Shown here in pieces: positions 1 through 13,935 of a stretch of DNA of 64,000 bases. The position numbers were made by a program, and so were the translations under genes. The stretch comes from Dirofilaria immitis (lineage: Eukaryota; Nematoda; Chromadorea; Rhabditida; Onchocercidae), in assembly GCA_024305405.1 (NCBI GenBank), contig JAKNDB010000068.1:2604501-2668500 (forward strand), in the 5' to 3' direction. The notes under the pieces were generated by a model. That model searched no databases and had not been told where the DNA came from. It saw only the letters and a program-made list of their open reading frames with translations. The first letter of the stretch is position 1, and each line of letters starts with the position of its first letter.

Positions 1-63
1 TCTTTTAGGCCGTAAATTAAGCAAAGTATGAAGTTTAGCAAATAAAATTGAAAGAAACGAAAT

Positions 64-385
64 TTGTAAAGAGAATACATAACTCCAATACAGGTGGCGT
101 AACTCAAAGTGATGAAATACATAACTTCGATACAGGTGGCGTAACTCAAAGTGATGAAATACATAACTTCGATACAGGTGAATTAATACGTAACTCAAAG
201 TGATGAAATACATAACTTCGATACAGGTGAATTAATACGTAACTCAAAGTGATGAAATACATAACTTCGATACAGGTGAATTAATACGTAACTCAAAGTG
301 ATGAAATACATAACTTCGATACAGGTGAATTAATGCGTAACTCAAAGTGATGAAATACATAGCTTCAGTACAGGTGAATTAAAAC
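64..385. repeat. Tandem repeat, 42/49-bp units
   Basis: About seven head-to-tail copies of a unit built on 'gatgaaatacataacttcga'. The first copies are 42 bp and carry 'ggtggcgtaac'; later copies are 49 bp because 'gaattaata' style sequence replaces part of the unit. Two related unit lengths in one array suggest the 49-bp variant arose once and was then amplified. No coding potential is visible. Confidence 0.9.
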
Positions 386-1285
386 ATAACTCGAAAAGAG
401 ATTTAAAATTTAATAAATAAAATTAAAAAGACGAAAACTATAAAAATACATTTTATATATCTGATATAAAGTTTAAAAATTTATTTTCGATGTATAGCTG
501 ATATATACATATGTAAATAAAAATTAGAAGATGTGATTGAAAATGTGATTCTCGAGAAAAACAATCAACAAATCATTATCATTAGCTAAAATCATGATTA
601 ATAAATAATAAAATATAAAATTAATTTTTAAATTATCACTTGACTAATATTCTTTTTCTTTCTATTCAAATTGTCGCAAGTAATTAATAAATTTTGTTAT
701 TTGAATTAATTTTAATTTTTTCCAATCTATTTCATAAATTTGGAAATTCCTCGAGAAAAGCTATTCGGGAAAGTAAATCGCTGTAAATTTCAACGATTTT
801 AAGATTGACAAATATTTTTTTATAATATTTTCCATAACGATTAATTATTTTATGGCAATAATATCAAAGCTAATCGATTTTTCTTTCTCGAGATTCATTT
901 AAAATCGCTTGCTTTAAAATGAATGAATATACAAGCAAATATTATGCAATTTGTAGAATTTTTTTACAAATAGAAATTACGAATAAATATTTTTAAATAA
1001 AAAAGATCAATCAATCAATCAATCAGTCATTTAAGATCAAAAATACTGTCATAAATATAAATATGATATGAAATAAATCAGTGATAAGAGAGATGAAAGT
1101 AAAGGTAAGAATGTAATTAAATTAATATTCTAATTGTTTCATTTTAAAATTTCAAATTTTATTTTATTTAAAAAATTTGCATATTTTCATGGAATTATTA
1201 AAATTTTTGACTGATTGCTTCATTTCATTACTGTAATACTTTTATCATTGATTATTTTATTAAAATTTTAGCAAATAGAAATATA
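386..1285. other. Gene-free AT-rich stretch
   Basis: No open frame, splice-framed exon or RNA gene could be seen. It contains several CTCGAG palindromes (551, 750, 888) in otherwise AT-rich sequence. Confidence 0.6.
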
Positions 1286-1289
1286 ATTT

Positions 1290-1735
1290 CGAGAAGAGCA
1301 GCATCATTCCTTGCGTGATATGATATGTTCTAGAAATATTGATAAAATAAAGATTAAAAATGATATTATCTAACAATATTGATAAGATGAGGACAGCATC
1401 ACCATTTCTTGAGTGATATCGAAAATGATGTGGTCCAGAAATATTGATAAAAATAAAGATTAAAAATGATATGATTCAGCAATATTGATAAGATAAAGAT
1501 AGAAAATAATATGTTCTAGAAATATTGATAAAATAAAGATTAAAAATAACCTTATCTAACAATATTGATAAGATGAGGACAGCATCACCATTTCTTCAGT
1601 GATATCGAAAATGATGTGGTCCAGAAATATTGATAAAAATAAAGATTAAAAATGATATGATTCAGCAATATTGATAAGATAAAGATAGAAAATAATATGC
1701 TCTAGAAATATTGATAAAATAAAGATTTATATTAA
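1290..1735. repeat. Tandem repeat, about 186-bp unit
   Basis: Two nearly identical long copies plus a partial, diverged one at the left. 'aggacagcatcacc' recurs at 1390 and 1576, and each unit holds internal sub-repeats of 'aatattgataa' with linked 'aaagat' stretches. It is a higher-order repeat with a short internal period of roughly 35-45 bp. Confidence 0.85.
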
Positions 1736-3334
1736 TCATTTGAATCAGAATGTTTATTCAAATGCATATTTTATATTTCTGACGTCCAAACTTCTCGAGG
1801 GAATACGAAAGAAATTTAATTTTAAATATCTAGAAAAATTTTTAAATTTTAAATTTTCACATTTTCTCAACTACTCTGATAAGATTTGATGATCGAAAAT
1901 TTAAATGAATCAGAAATGAAAGAAAAAAAATGAACTTTGAAGTTAAGCAATGATAAAGTTTGATTAGATGCAACTAATCAATGAAAAACTTTGTTAAAAA
2001 TGCTACAACTTTTGCCATTTTGTTTAAATTTGATTTGTCAAAGTTGTAAAGTTAATTTTAAAATATAACACCAAAGTTACTTCATTTTTTTGCAAAAAAA
2101 GTGATTTATTTTCAACGAACTTTTTTGAAGTTAATAAAGTTGTAAAATTAATAACGAAAAAACACATTGAGAGATTAGAATGATCGGGATTTAAACGATC
2201 GAGATTTAAATGATCAAATTTAAATGACCATTTCTAATCCGAATATCTTTCCGCAAAAAATCATAACCATGATAAAATAAACATGATAAAATGATTTGAA
2301 ATGATTATAGCCTGAAAATGCAGGTAGGAAGTGAAGAAATATTCAAAATATATTTTGAAATATAATTAATTGAAATTTAAGTATTTCGATGTTTCTTCCG
2401 CTACCATTTTCTTATTGATAATTGCGTAAAAATACAACTATTAATCATTGCATGAAAAATTTCATAAATTTTCTAATTTTATAGTTATTCTTATCATCTG
2501 ATATAATTGGAAAATATCAGTGATAATAAGAATTTCTAAATTAAGGAAATATCATAGTAATTGATTGTTTAATGAATATCAGCTTAGCAAAACAATCTTA
2601 TAAAATTAAATAATCTCTTTCATTCGATCTAATGATTAATTCGTTATCAATAGTTCAAATGTTGACCTTTTCATTAATTTACAATACAAAATTTGACCTT
2701 TCCGTTATAACTTGCAGCTAATAATCTGCATTCTGCATTCGCAGTTTGCATGTTGTATTTGCACTTTGCATATTTGGCAATTTCATATTGTACTTGTAAT
2801 TTGTATTATTTAAATATTACGATAAAATAATCTTTACTCTCTCTATTATCCTTCATATTAACCTGCTTATTTTTTATTAGTCGAGATTGGCGGTGCTAAA
2901 ACAAATAAATATTTCTCGATCGGAAAATGCAAAATTCGGAGAACTTTTTAAACAATTAGTAAATCAATAGAGAAAAGTATTTCTAAAATATCACTTATTA
3001 CATTACCAAACATCTTATCACTATGCATATCAGTTATCAAATTAGATTTTTATCATTTAATCGACTGATTCGCATATATATATGTTAATAAATAATATCA
3101 TTTTAATCAAATAAAATATCGAATAATAATAAGTAATTATCATTATTATTATTAGTATTAATGAGAATAATTTAAATTAAAAAATAAAATAAGCCTTTTA
3201 TCTTATCATTAAAAATAAAATTTAATATTAAATAATTCTTATAGAAATGAATAAACAAATAAATGCGTTAAAAAGAAAAGAAATTTAATTAAAATCGACT
3301 AAATAAAAATATTCTCTTTCTTTCGTCATATCAG

Positions 3335-3473
3335 AAATTTAGCCATTATAATCTATGATAAAATAGATATTTAGCCATTATAATCTATGATAAAATAGAT
3401 ATTTAGCCATTATAATCTATGATAAAATAGATATTTAGCCATTATAATCTATGATAAAATAGATATGTATAAA
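3335..3473. repeat. 32-bp tandem repeat, four copies
   Basis: 'agccattataatctatgat' recurs at 3341, 3373, 3405 and 3437, an exact 32-bp period with essentially no divergence, so it is a recent expansion. Confidence 0.93.
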
Positions 3474-4109
3474 TTCTCGAAATTCATTAACTGTCTAATC
3501 ATATTGATGTCTCATTAAAATTGCTACCTGAATTTATTAAAGTTTAAATTATTCGAAAAAAAAATCCTAAGCTTTTTAAAGAGAAAGAATTGTTAAAGTT
3601 TTCAATTTAGATTTGATCAAAATTATCGATAAAAAATGATAAGATTGTGATAGTTTTATTTTAAAACGAAAAAAGTTTCGTTTTTTATTATTTTAAAATA
3701 TGAAAATTTTATTTGCTAAAAATACAAATCAAAAAGCGTTGATATTAATGATAAGTTGGGATTGCGAGAATAATTTCGAAAATTAGAAATTGTAAACTTC
3801 GATTATTTCAATATTGAAGAATAGTTTGTAAAGTTTTACGAAATAGAATAAATACCCATACTTACTGATTGCATTGCTTATCATTTCTTTCATTTAAGCA
3901 ATACTTGTAGAATGAAAAAATCTTCGGATATCGATTGATCAATAAAAGATCATTGGATTTGATTGTATTTTATATCGTAGTGATTGATTCTGAAGATTTT
4001 AAAAGTAATAAAGCATTGTAGGTTAAATTAATTGTTTGCATCTATTAAAATGAACGGATCGAACTATTGATAACAAACGATAACAAACGCTGGTGATAAT
4101 TTCATTGAA

Positions 4110-4420
4110 ATGGATGAATTCATAATAACAATAATAGTGATAATACTAATAACAGCGATAGTAATATAAATCATACAATGATAATAATTTTAAACATTGT
4201 TTACTTTTTCCAATATATTATCTTTGAAATGAATGGATTCATAACAGCAATAATAATGATAATAATAATAGCGATAGTAATAATAATAGTGATAGTAATA
4301 GTGATAATAAAAATTATAATACTTTTAAGCGTTATTCATTTTTTTCAACATATTATTTTTGGATTAATGATAATTAATACTGATATATGATAATAATAGT
4401 AATATTAATAGTTTAATAAA
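4110..4420. repeat. Imperfect AAT/GATA-rich microsatellite and duplication
   Basis: Runs of 'aataatagtgataat' type sequence alternate with two copies of a segment containing 'gaaatgaatggattcataa'. The 70-residue open frame here (4178-4390, +) reads almost only Ile, Val, Met and Phe and is an artefact of the repeat. Confidence 0.7.
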
Positions 4421-5049
4421 TTATTTGTTTTGCAATGAAAAAAGCTTAATTAGTAGCAATTCTTAATTTCACAGCTTAATCAGTCCATCAATGTGATTAT
4501 TGATTATCGAAATCAATAATTATCAGCATATATTATTAAGTGATCGTTGGTCATTTATCAAAGTAAATTTGAGTTTATTAATTTATTTTATTATCAATTC
4601 TTTTATCATTTAATCATTATTGCACGTTGCATGATGATAAAATGATAAATGATATTGCTCATTTGGAATTGTTAAAGAAAGCGAAACGAAAATTATCAAA
4701 GACTTATACAAAAACTTTAAACTTCCATTGCCGCCGATAAATAGTTTTATCAGAAATTTTGAATCGTAAATTTCAAGTATCAAATATAAATATGAATTCT
4801 GATTGATACATTATATACTGAAGTCGTATGTTATCAGATAAAAAGTTAAAGAATTTTCATGTAACAACGATGATATTTAAATATGTTATTTATTACAAAT
4901 AAATCTATAATCTATTTCAGGATATGAGCCTTATGATATAGTATCCTGAAATAAAATATACATATTGATGTATATAAAATAATATCATATTAAAAGAAAT
5001 AATTTTTCAGATAAGATAGGAAAATTATATTTTCCATTTTTAAGAACAA

Positions 5050-5350
5050 AAAATGAAGTTATTGATAAGCTTTGTATCAGAAATGAATAAATTAAAAATT
5101 GCTTCCTATCAGAAATGAATAAATCAAGAATTACTTTGTATATGAAATGAATAAATCAAAAATTGTCAATATCTGAAATGGATAAATCAAAAGTTGCTTT
5201 GCATCAATAGAATAGAATCAAATACAAAATTACTTTGTATCATGAAATGAATAAATCAAAAATTGCTTCGTATTAGAAATGAATAAATCAAGAATTACTT
5301 TGTATATGAAATGAATAAATCAAAAATCGCTTCATATATAAAAGGAACAA
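5050..5350. repeat. Diverged tandem repeat around 'atgaataaatcaaaaattgc'
   Basis: About eight degenerate copies of a roughly 37-bp unit, each with 'gaaatgaataaatcaa' followed by 'attgctt' or 'attactttgtat'. It is older than the exact arrays nearby. Confidence 0.75.
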
Positions 5351-5755
5351 ATCAATCATTCAAATATTAAAAAAGTTGCCGAAACATAAATCTTAAAAAG
5401 TCTAATAAAATATATAATCAAAGTTAGTAATTATAAAAACTTTACACACAGCGTAATCAAATATAAAATTAAAATTAATATTAATAAAAATTAATTATTT
5501 CAGTATAATTTCATTTATAAATATAATCGAATATTAATAATATATTTTATTTTCAATCATATTTTGATAAGAAAAAGATATTTCTAAATTTTTACCTATT
5601 GTATTATATTTAATTAAATATTTTCATTTCAATTATTATATTAATTAAGGAATAAAGTCGCAAGAGAAATTTAACAGAGCATAAATGTTTTGCAAAATAA
5701 CAACTTTTGTGAAATACTTTTGTTATTTATTTTTCTTGAAATATCGGATAATAAA

Positions 5756-5798
5756 ATGCATGCAGTTGCATGCAATAATGCATGCATGCATGCAAAAT
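5756..5798. repeat. GCATGC palindrome cluster
   Basis: Overlapping GCATGC and TGCATGCA motifs recur within about 40 bp. Each is self-complementary, so the tract can fold in several registers. No gene is near; function unknown. Confidence 0.7.
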
Positions 5799-8700
5799 GT
5801 TTCAACAAATAAATGCAAATAATTTTCTCTCTTTTTGTTATATTAATTGATATTGGAATATGATATTAATTAATTGTTTTAAAATTTGAAATCGTTTAAT
5901 AATTATTTTTAGAGAAGAAAATTAATTTTTAAGAAATTATTTTAGGATAAATAAAAATCAACCTGAATTGAATTGTCGTTAGCAAACATAATTTTCAGTT
6001 CATTCCTACGATTAATTTTCATTTTTACCATTATTTTTTTAGTACTTAAATTTCATTTTGAAATATTAAAACTGCAAAAAAATATAAATGAAATTAAAGA
6101 TTGATTAAATAATATTTTAACAATGCAAATGTATTATTTCTCGAATCCTATATATATTTAGCCAAGAATTTTTTGGATAATTTTTGTTTTGTTAATTTTT
6201 GCTTCTAATTTTATAACCTAATTATCATGAATTATTTGTTTTAAAATGAAAGCCATAAATTTTATGAATTATTCATTTCCAATATTCATTTTCAATACGG
6301 TGAAATTTTGAATATTTTAATAAAATTTATTGAAAAATTTTGATAATAATAATGCAATTTTTCGTTATCATACTGATATGATATTGATAATTTATTTTTA
6401 AATTTTATTTGTTTCGGTAAAATGATTGCATTAATTGTGCAAATATTGTAATTTTTTATTTCATTTTTATAAATTTCAATTGATTAGCATTTTATCATTT
6501 TTCGATTTCGTAAAATTTAATCAGTTAAATTATCATTGATATGATAAATGTTCTGAATGCATGAGATAAGAAATGATCAGAATTTAATTAAATAATTATT
6601 TTTTTGCATAATTTAAATTACTAATATCAACAATAAGTCAAATTTAATTTATCCCGATATCATCATTATTATCCGATAAAATATTGTAATATTATCAATG
6701 AGTACATTTCTCATTGATAATTATATATGCCCGAGAAATTGTTTCATTGCACTTATTATACTAATAATGATTATTGAGATTAAAAGATCAACAAACATCG
6801 GGAATGATTTTTGCTCTTGAAAAAAGCTATTCCAATCGTCGCAAACAAAAGCTTTATTCTGCTGAAGTCTAATCAGTTCTCGAAAAGTTGAAGAAAAGTT
6901 TAAAGGTGAATGAATGAAGTTGATGAAACATATTTAAAAATGCATTCAAGATATTTCAATATTGCTATTTCAGGTTTCACATAAAAAATATTCATAGATT
7001 ATATTAATTATATGCTTTCAGTTTTCAATACTATTCTGGAACTACCATAATTAGTTTAAGTAAGTTCAAATTTATATCATAAATTTAGGTTTAGATCAAT
7101 GAAATACTCTTTACAATAAGCTTGGCTTTCCAGCGATTCGTAAATTCTCGAACATATTTATTTCAGAATATTGTAGGATGATGTAATTGAGCATTGCAAA
7201 ATAAATAAATAACAAATAATCGAGGAATATCACGCAAATTCAAAAATAAATTTTAGGATGACATGAAATATAAGCCAAATAAAAGTTAAGCAATATTGAT
7301 AATGATATTTAAAAGTTATGGAATGATAATCAAAAAATAATTTAAAAAATAAAAAACAATTAAAGCTTAACTTTTATAATCAAAACACTTTATCAATTAT
7401 AAAATTATTTTAATTTATCTAAACATTCATACTGCTATATGTAAATTTTTAAATTAATAAATTAAATTAAAATTTTTTTAATCGATAATTTTTGCACAAA
7501 TTAACGTTAGAAAATATATTTAAATTCTTTGTTTATATATTTTAATTTATTTAAAATTTTGAAATTAAGTTAAATATTCATTTAAGCGTAACAATTCAAT
7601 AAATTTTATCATAAATTTTTATCAAATAATTTCAAATTCATAACATTGATAATGTTTAGCAATATCTTTTAGCTGTTAATATTTAATGAAAATTATAATA
7701 AGATAGATTTGTATGACAAACAAACAATAATAGGTAGGTAAATAAAATTACTATAACATTTAGAATAATTACCTAGTGCAATAGGACATTATTTAATTGA
7801 ACTGACGTACTACGTCAAAATATCACTTAATTGAACTGACGTGCTACGTCATTTCCAAAAATATTTTTATATGCATAAGTTGAATTTTAGCATAAACAGT
7901 TCAGCTGATCTTAATAATTTTTTGAAATTACTCAATTACTTAATTTAATTAAACTGACGTAGATATATTTATAATTAAATTATTCGAGAAAATTTCATTT
8001 CTCGAAATATTAATGTCGAAATCTGAAAGTTTTGTTTCAGAATTATTAGTCAAAATAATCGCAAAATTTTATTTATTCAATTAATTCAACATTAACATTA
8101 ATAGTGCAATAATTGATCTAGTATTGATTTGTAGTCAATTTACTTGTGTTAACGAAGAAAATGGATCAATCAGTTTCACCTGTCATTTAATACAGGTAAA
8201 ATGTTATACTAAAAAATAATTCCGTAGTGATAAATATAAAAAATTTCATGTTACTTGATAATTCGAACAATTAAATTCGATAAATTAAGACTGCGAAGTC
8301 GTATAAATATTTAATTCATTTTATTTGATTATAATCATTAAATGATCATTTGATCATTCTCGAGATCAGCTTTCAAATATATGATATATATTACTATGTC
8401 ATGATTGTTCGCGAGATCAGTTTTCAAATATGTGATGTATATTAATTATGATAGTTTTGAATCTTCTCGAGATTGAAGTAAAAATATTCTACGACTATGT
8501 TAATTTATTGATCTATTAACAGTGCAATATTGTTATCATATTAATTATCATATTGTATGATATGTATGGGAAATTTTATTTTATATGCTATTTTCTGAAT
8601 AAATTTTAGATGCTATCAATTAATACTATAGCAATTTCAATTATTAATTGCTCACAATACAAATAATATATAAATAAATTCCTCTACAAACTATTTATTA

Positions 8701-9225
8701 TAGGAAGAATAATCGAAATTATAAATCCTTCAATTCCCGAATTATTTTGTAAACAAAGACAAATTTTAAGCCATTCTCGATCATTCTCGATTAATATATT
8801 CCTTTTCGTACTGATTCCTTTTAAAATTGTAAGCATTTTAAATTTTCTTCTATGCTAATAATTATTGCATTCATTATTACTTCATCTTTTCATTTCATAA
8901 CAAAATTTTATTTCTCGAAAAGAAAAAAGACTTCTTTTCTCGAACTATTAAAATTTAATGCAAACAATAATTTATTCATTTAAAAATATAAATATAAAAT
9001 TTTTTAATTTATTTTTAAAAATCAGTCTATGATATGATATATCTTTGTGATAAAAAGTATTACTATTAATGGCATAAATTTAACTGTTATTATCACAAAA
9101 TATAATGCCATTGATTAGAATATTTTTTTAAAAAAAAAAATTAATTAAACGAAAAATAAATAATTAGAAAATTATGGGAAAGAAAAAAAGAGAACAATGC
9201 TGAAAAATTGAAAAAAAAATTATTA
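5799..9225. other. Gene-free stretch with one paired ACGT palindrome site
   Basis: No exon with coding phase could be built. Apart from the TGACGT palindromes at 7.8 kb it holds ordinary AT-rich sequence and several CTCGAG motifs (8359, 8466). Confidence 0.55.
7790..7853. promoter_or_regulatory. Duplicated TGACGTA-C-TACGTCA palindrome
   Basis: A roughly 34-bp unit 'ttaattgaactgacgt...' is present twice. Each copy carries a 15-bp palindrome: 7803-7817 is perfect (TGACGTA C TACGTCA), and 7837-7851 has one mismatch. TGACGT is the half-site of CREB/ATF-type bZIP factors. Regulatory function is inferred only from the motif; no gene start lies within 8 kb. Confidence 0.4.
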
Positions 9226-9227
9226 AT

Positions 9228-9535
9228 TAATTTGACCTTTCTCACCTCCAACAATTCGTTGATAACTTTTTCTATAAAACATATTCTATTAATTTGACCT
9301 TTGCTTACTATTTTCATAGATAAATTTTCCTACAAAGTTATATTAACATGTTTTATTAATTTGACCTTCTCCGCCGTCTCTATCAGTTCATTGATAACTT
9401 TTTTCCATAAAGTTTTATATTCGCTTATTTTATTAATTTGATCTTTTCTAACTATCAGTTCATTGATAATTTTTCCCACAAAGTTACTTTTGCTTGTCTT
9501 ATCAATTTGGTCTTTCCCTTCTTTATTAGTTCATT
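9228..9535. repeat. Tandem repeat carrying TGACCT boxes
   Basis: Five diverged copies, 63-77 bp apart, each starting near 'attaatttgacctttc' and containing 'ttcattgataactttt'. The first three keep TGACCT, the complement of the nuclear-receptor half-site AGGTCA; the last two have drifted to TGATCT and TGGTCT. Confidence 0.8.
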
Positions 9536-10980
9536 GATCGAATTTTTAGCATCAAATAATTTGCATCAAAAAATTTGAACAAATTGATTATCAGCTGACC
9601 AATTGAACAGATATTGATTATAGACTAATTGTTTAATTCTTATCAAAAGCATTACGAAATAGAAAAGAAAATATCAGTAGTATGAGAATGGAATAGTAAA
9701 TGATTATCATGATGATATATATGAGATAAATGAGAAATATGAAATTGAAATTTATAATATTTTGCATAATAGTAATAGTTATTGAAAGAAAAATGTTTAA
9801 TACATTTCTTTTTATCATTTTTTCTTTGAATTATTTATCACTTATCAATGATTATAATTTTAATATAGTAATTAAATTTAAAATATATTAATTAAATTTT
9901 AAAATGTATTAATTAATGAGGGAAGAAAGAGAAAGAAGGAAAAATACAATGAAAATAGGTGAGATTATAGAATAGATAAGATAAAATTTTAATCGAACAT
10001 TTGATTTTGTCAAATTTAATTTTTCCTTATTTATTTTTTTCTCATCCTTTTTTTATATTTTTATTTTTATCTAATAAAATTTTATTAAATTGAAATGGAA
10101 AATTTGATGCAATAAAAAATAAACAAAAAAGTTTCATATTTATGTTTGTTTATTTGTTTATTTTTAAAAGATAATAGTAAATAATATTTTACCTGTAATT
10201 TCTTAATTTTTTATTAAAAAATTTTAATAACAATACGAAATAAATATTTACTTAATTAGTTTAATTTGATTAATTAAATTTATTTTTTAAAATTTTAAAT
10301 CAATAAAATTATTCATAGAATTATCTTCTTCGATATTCTCGAGATATAAATCTCACATAACTTACGCCTTGTTGTTTCGTAATTTTTTAAATCAATAATT
10401 TGATAAATTTAAATTTTATCAAATAATATATTTGATTAAATATAGATTATAAATAGCAATGAATATTAACAATATTGCTAAAAATAGTATAAGGTATTGA
10501 TTGGAGATCGAATCAATCACATTTTCCATCAACAATATGCTAATTGTTAAATAGGGTATAGCTATATTTTGAGAATGTATTCTCGTTCTTCATTTAATCA
10601 TATCATTATCAGGAAAGTTATCGATGAATCTACTGAATGATTAATAATTTGAATCGTTTTTTTTTTTTTTTTTTAACATATAAACTATGACTATGTAAAT
10701 ATATGTTATTAACACAGTTGAACTGAAAATGAAAAAAAGATAAATTGTCGAGATCATCGAGAAAACAAAAAAAAAAATTGTAAGAGAAAGATAAATTTTC
10801 GACAATTTTTCTTTTTTTTTTCATTTTACCCTCTTCATAGACAATTTTTCTCGTTGTAAATTGCTTTGTTTTAGTGCTTTTAAAATGATAATAATATCAG
10901 CGAAAAAAAAATGATAATTGATATAAAATTTGTATTAATGATTACTTATTAGCTTTTCTTGTTTGATACTTAATTATTGA
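9536..10980. other. Gene-free AT-rich stretch
   Basis: Short open frames here (for example 9633-9818 and 10630-10824 on the minus strand) are Ile/Phe/Lys-rich and lack splice-framed neighbours. Nothing was recognised. Confidence 0.55.
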
Positions 10981-10984
10981 ATAA

Positions 10985-11165
10985 CCGAATAACACATAAA
11001 ATATTTAATTAATTCATTGCCTACATGATCAAATAACACAAGAAATATCTAATTACTTGATTACCTGCATGATCAAATAATGCATGAAATATTTGATTAC
11101 TTGATTACCTGATTACCTATATGACCAAATAACATTTGAAATAATCAATTACTCGATTGCTTGCA
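10985..11165. repeat. About 55-60-bp diverged tandem repeat
   Basis: Three copies containing 'attacctgcatgatcaaata' followed by 'acacaagaaatat' or a variant of it. A further degraded copy may extend to about 11210. Confidence 0.75.
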
Positions 11166-11664
11166 TAATAAAATAAAATATGAAATGTATTTAATTACTA
11201 TATAGTCAAGTAATACTTAAACGATTAATTGTCGCATAATTAAATATTAGTTGAATATAACTTTATATTTTAAATTTTTGAATAAACTATGCAATAGTTA
11301 TATATTTAATATCATTTTATCAACTTACAAATGATATCATAAATTGCTTAATTTTTTATTCGATTATCGAATAATTAAATAACATATGAAATGAAATATT
11401 TAAATAGGAAAAAAGCATTATTACGTTGGAAAAGTTTTACGAATAAATAATCAATTAAATTTAAACAATTTTAATTTCAAATTTTTTATATTCAAAAATT
11501 ATTTGATATTTAAGTATTTCTTCCAATCAATTTTTATCATTTATTTTTAGGGAATAATTTCTTTTATTTATTTATTTTAAAATTAAAATTTTCACTTATT
11601 ATTGCAAAAATAAGTTAATGTTTTATTATAGTTTTATTCTTACATTTTTCTACAATTTTTTTGT

Positions 11665-12050
11665 AATTAAGTATTTCATATGTAAACTAATTAATTAAGT
11701 ATTTCATATGTAAAACTAATTAATTAAGTATTTCATATGTAAAACTAATTAATTAAGTATTTCATATGTAAAACTAAGTAATTAAGTATTTCATATGTAA
11801 AACTAATTAATTAAGTATTTCATATGTAAAACTAAGTAATTAAGTATTTCATATGTAAAACTAATTAATTAAGTATTTCATATGTAAAACTAAGTAATTA
11901 AGTATTTCATATGTAAAACTAATTAATTAAGCATTTCATATGTAAAACTAATTAATTAAGTATTTCATATGTAAAACTAAGTAATTAAGTATTTCATATG
12001 TAAAACTAATTAATTAAGTATTTCATATGTAAAACTAAGTAAGTATTTCA
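11665..12050. repeat. 29-bp tandem repeat, about 13 copies
   Basis: The unit 'aattaagtatttcatatgt' plus 'aaaactaatt' is repeated with very few changes. Copies alternate between 'aattaatt' and 'aagtaatt' spacers, so the array seems to have grown by duplicating a two-unit block. Each unit contains the palindrome CATATG. Confidence 0.95.
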
Positions 12051-12064
12051 TTTTTCCTTCTAAT

Positions 12065-12360
12065 TTTATCAATTTATCTTACTGATAAAGAGGATGCTAG
12101 CTATGTATATATTTTATCTGTTCAAATTTTTTTCTAAATTTTTTAATTTTTATCAATTTATTTAACTGATAAAAAGCATGCTTCTATATATGCATCTTAC
12201 CTGGATTGTTTACTTTTTCCTGATTTGATCATATATATAATCAAGTAATTAAGTATTTCATTTTTGTTCTTTTCTAATTTTTTAAAATTTCTATCAATCT
12301 ATTTAACTGATAAAGAGTATGCTTCTATATATGCATCTTACCTGAATTGTTTAATTTTTT
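12065..12360. repeat. Three diverged copies of a GATAAAG/ATGCTTC block
   Basis: Copies near 12080, 12160 and 12305 share 'aactgataaa', 'gcatgctt'-like sequence and 'tatatgcatcttacctg'. The last two are close to identical over about 60 bp. Confidence 0.75.
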
Positions 12361-12919
12361 TTTTTAAAAATACCAAATTTCGCATAATATTGATAGAAAA
12401 GTAAAAGAAAACCATCTGTTTATTTGCTTTTCTATTCTATTTTCCATCGAAATATCATCATCTTTTGACATTTTGTTTATTTCCAATCAAAAATGCTCAA
12501 TTTTTATTTTTATTTTTTGCTACAACTTTGTTATATTATTAAATTGATAATCAAAATTAAGTTTAAATTTTAAAATATTTGAAAATTTTCTTCACAATTA
12601 ACTAATTAATCGTATAGTGAAGTAGAATTTTGGTTAATTTAAACTAATAATGATATATATATGTCTGATAATGATATATTTTAGATGAATGATTAGATAG
12701 ATAAATAGATTGATAGATATATTGATAGAATGAATGTTTATAGAATAAAATTAAAGCGTAACATTACATATTAGAAAGTATTTAAAAGATTGATTAAATT
12801 TATGAAATACTATTTTATTATGGTAATATTTAAAGATAAAATTAATTTAGAGTATTTTCTTTTCTTTTTTCTTTTATTTCCATCTTTATATTATAATTCA
12901 GATTAATTATATCATAGTT

Positions 12920-12958
<39 letters not shown>

Positions 12959-13022
12959 GTAATAACAATAATAATAATAATGATAATAACAATAACAATA
13001 ATAATGATAATAATGATTAATA
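12920..13022. repeat. (TAA)n microsatellite
   Basis: Nearly uninterrupted AAT triplets, with TGA and ACA interruptions toward the right end. Confidence 0.95.
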
Positions 13023-13464
13023 TTAAATTGAAATATTTATCAGATTTAGTTTAATTTTAAAATTATCTTTTTAGTTATCAACTTATCATTCCGATGAAAT
13101 GCTTTTGTTGATTTTATAAAATGAAATAAATTTAACATCCATATAGCTATATGAATGAATAATATTGTATCATTTCTAATTCTTTGCTAATCCTATCAAA
13201 CTATCCCTTTCTTTAAAGCAAAACTTTTCATTCCTCTTTTTCTCTCAATTTATTTATTATCAATTCGCTCTTTTCAATCTCGAAATCTCGACTTCATCCT
13301 ACGCCCATTTTATCATTACCATTGTGATGAATTGCATATTCGTTAGAGAAACTTTTTGTCGAACGTGTTGCAACTGATGGACCTCAACTGTGAATGAATG
13401 CTTTCCACGTGGTCAGTTGCATTCTCATTCTTTCCGCTATTTCAATTCATTGTTACTTTTGCTA

Positions 13465-13870
13465 AGATTCATTTAACATCATTATCATTATTATCATTAT
13501 CACTATTATCATTATCATTTTTTTGTGATTATTTTTTTAATTCTTTTCATCATTTATTTTATTATCATCGTAACCATTATCTTTTCAAATATCTATACAT
13601 ATATATATCTTATATATATATATATGAAAAATGATGTGATGTTGTATTTTTTTATTCCTCCATGATCATTATTATTGTTATTATCATTATTGTTTGATTA
13701 TTATTCGTATTATTGTTATCATTATCATTATCATTCTTCGTGATTATTTTTAATTTTTTCATCATTTATTTTATTATCATCGTAATCATTATTCTGCATT
13801 CATATATGTTTTATTTTTTTATGCAAAATGACGTGATATTCTTTTTTTTATTCCACCATGATCGTTATCA

Positions 13871-13916
<46 letters not shown>

Positions 13917-13935
13917 CATTATTATTATTAATATT
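13465..13935. repeat. (ATTATC)n and (ATT)n microsatellites, duplicated block
   Basis: Two related blocks (about 13465-13650 and 13670-13935) each contain ATCATT repeats, then 'gtgattattttt', then 'catttattttattatcatc'. The second ends in a pure ATT run (about 13870-13930). The block was duplicated as a unit. The open frames here on the + strand are repeat-encoded. Confidence 0.85.

Noticed and set aside
13340..13440. GC-richer patch with an open frame from 13398
   Set aside because: The frame soon runs into ATC microsatellite and there are no flanking splice sites in phase.
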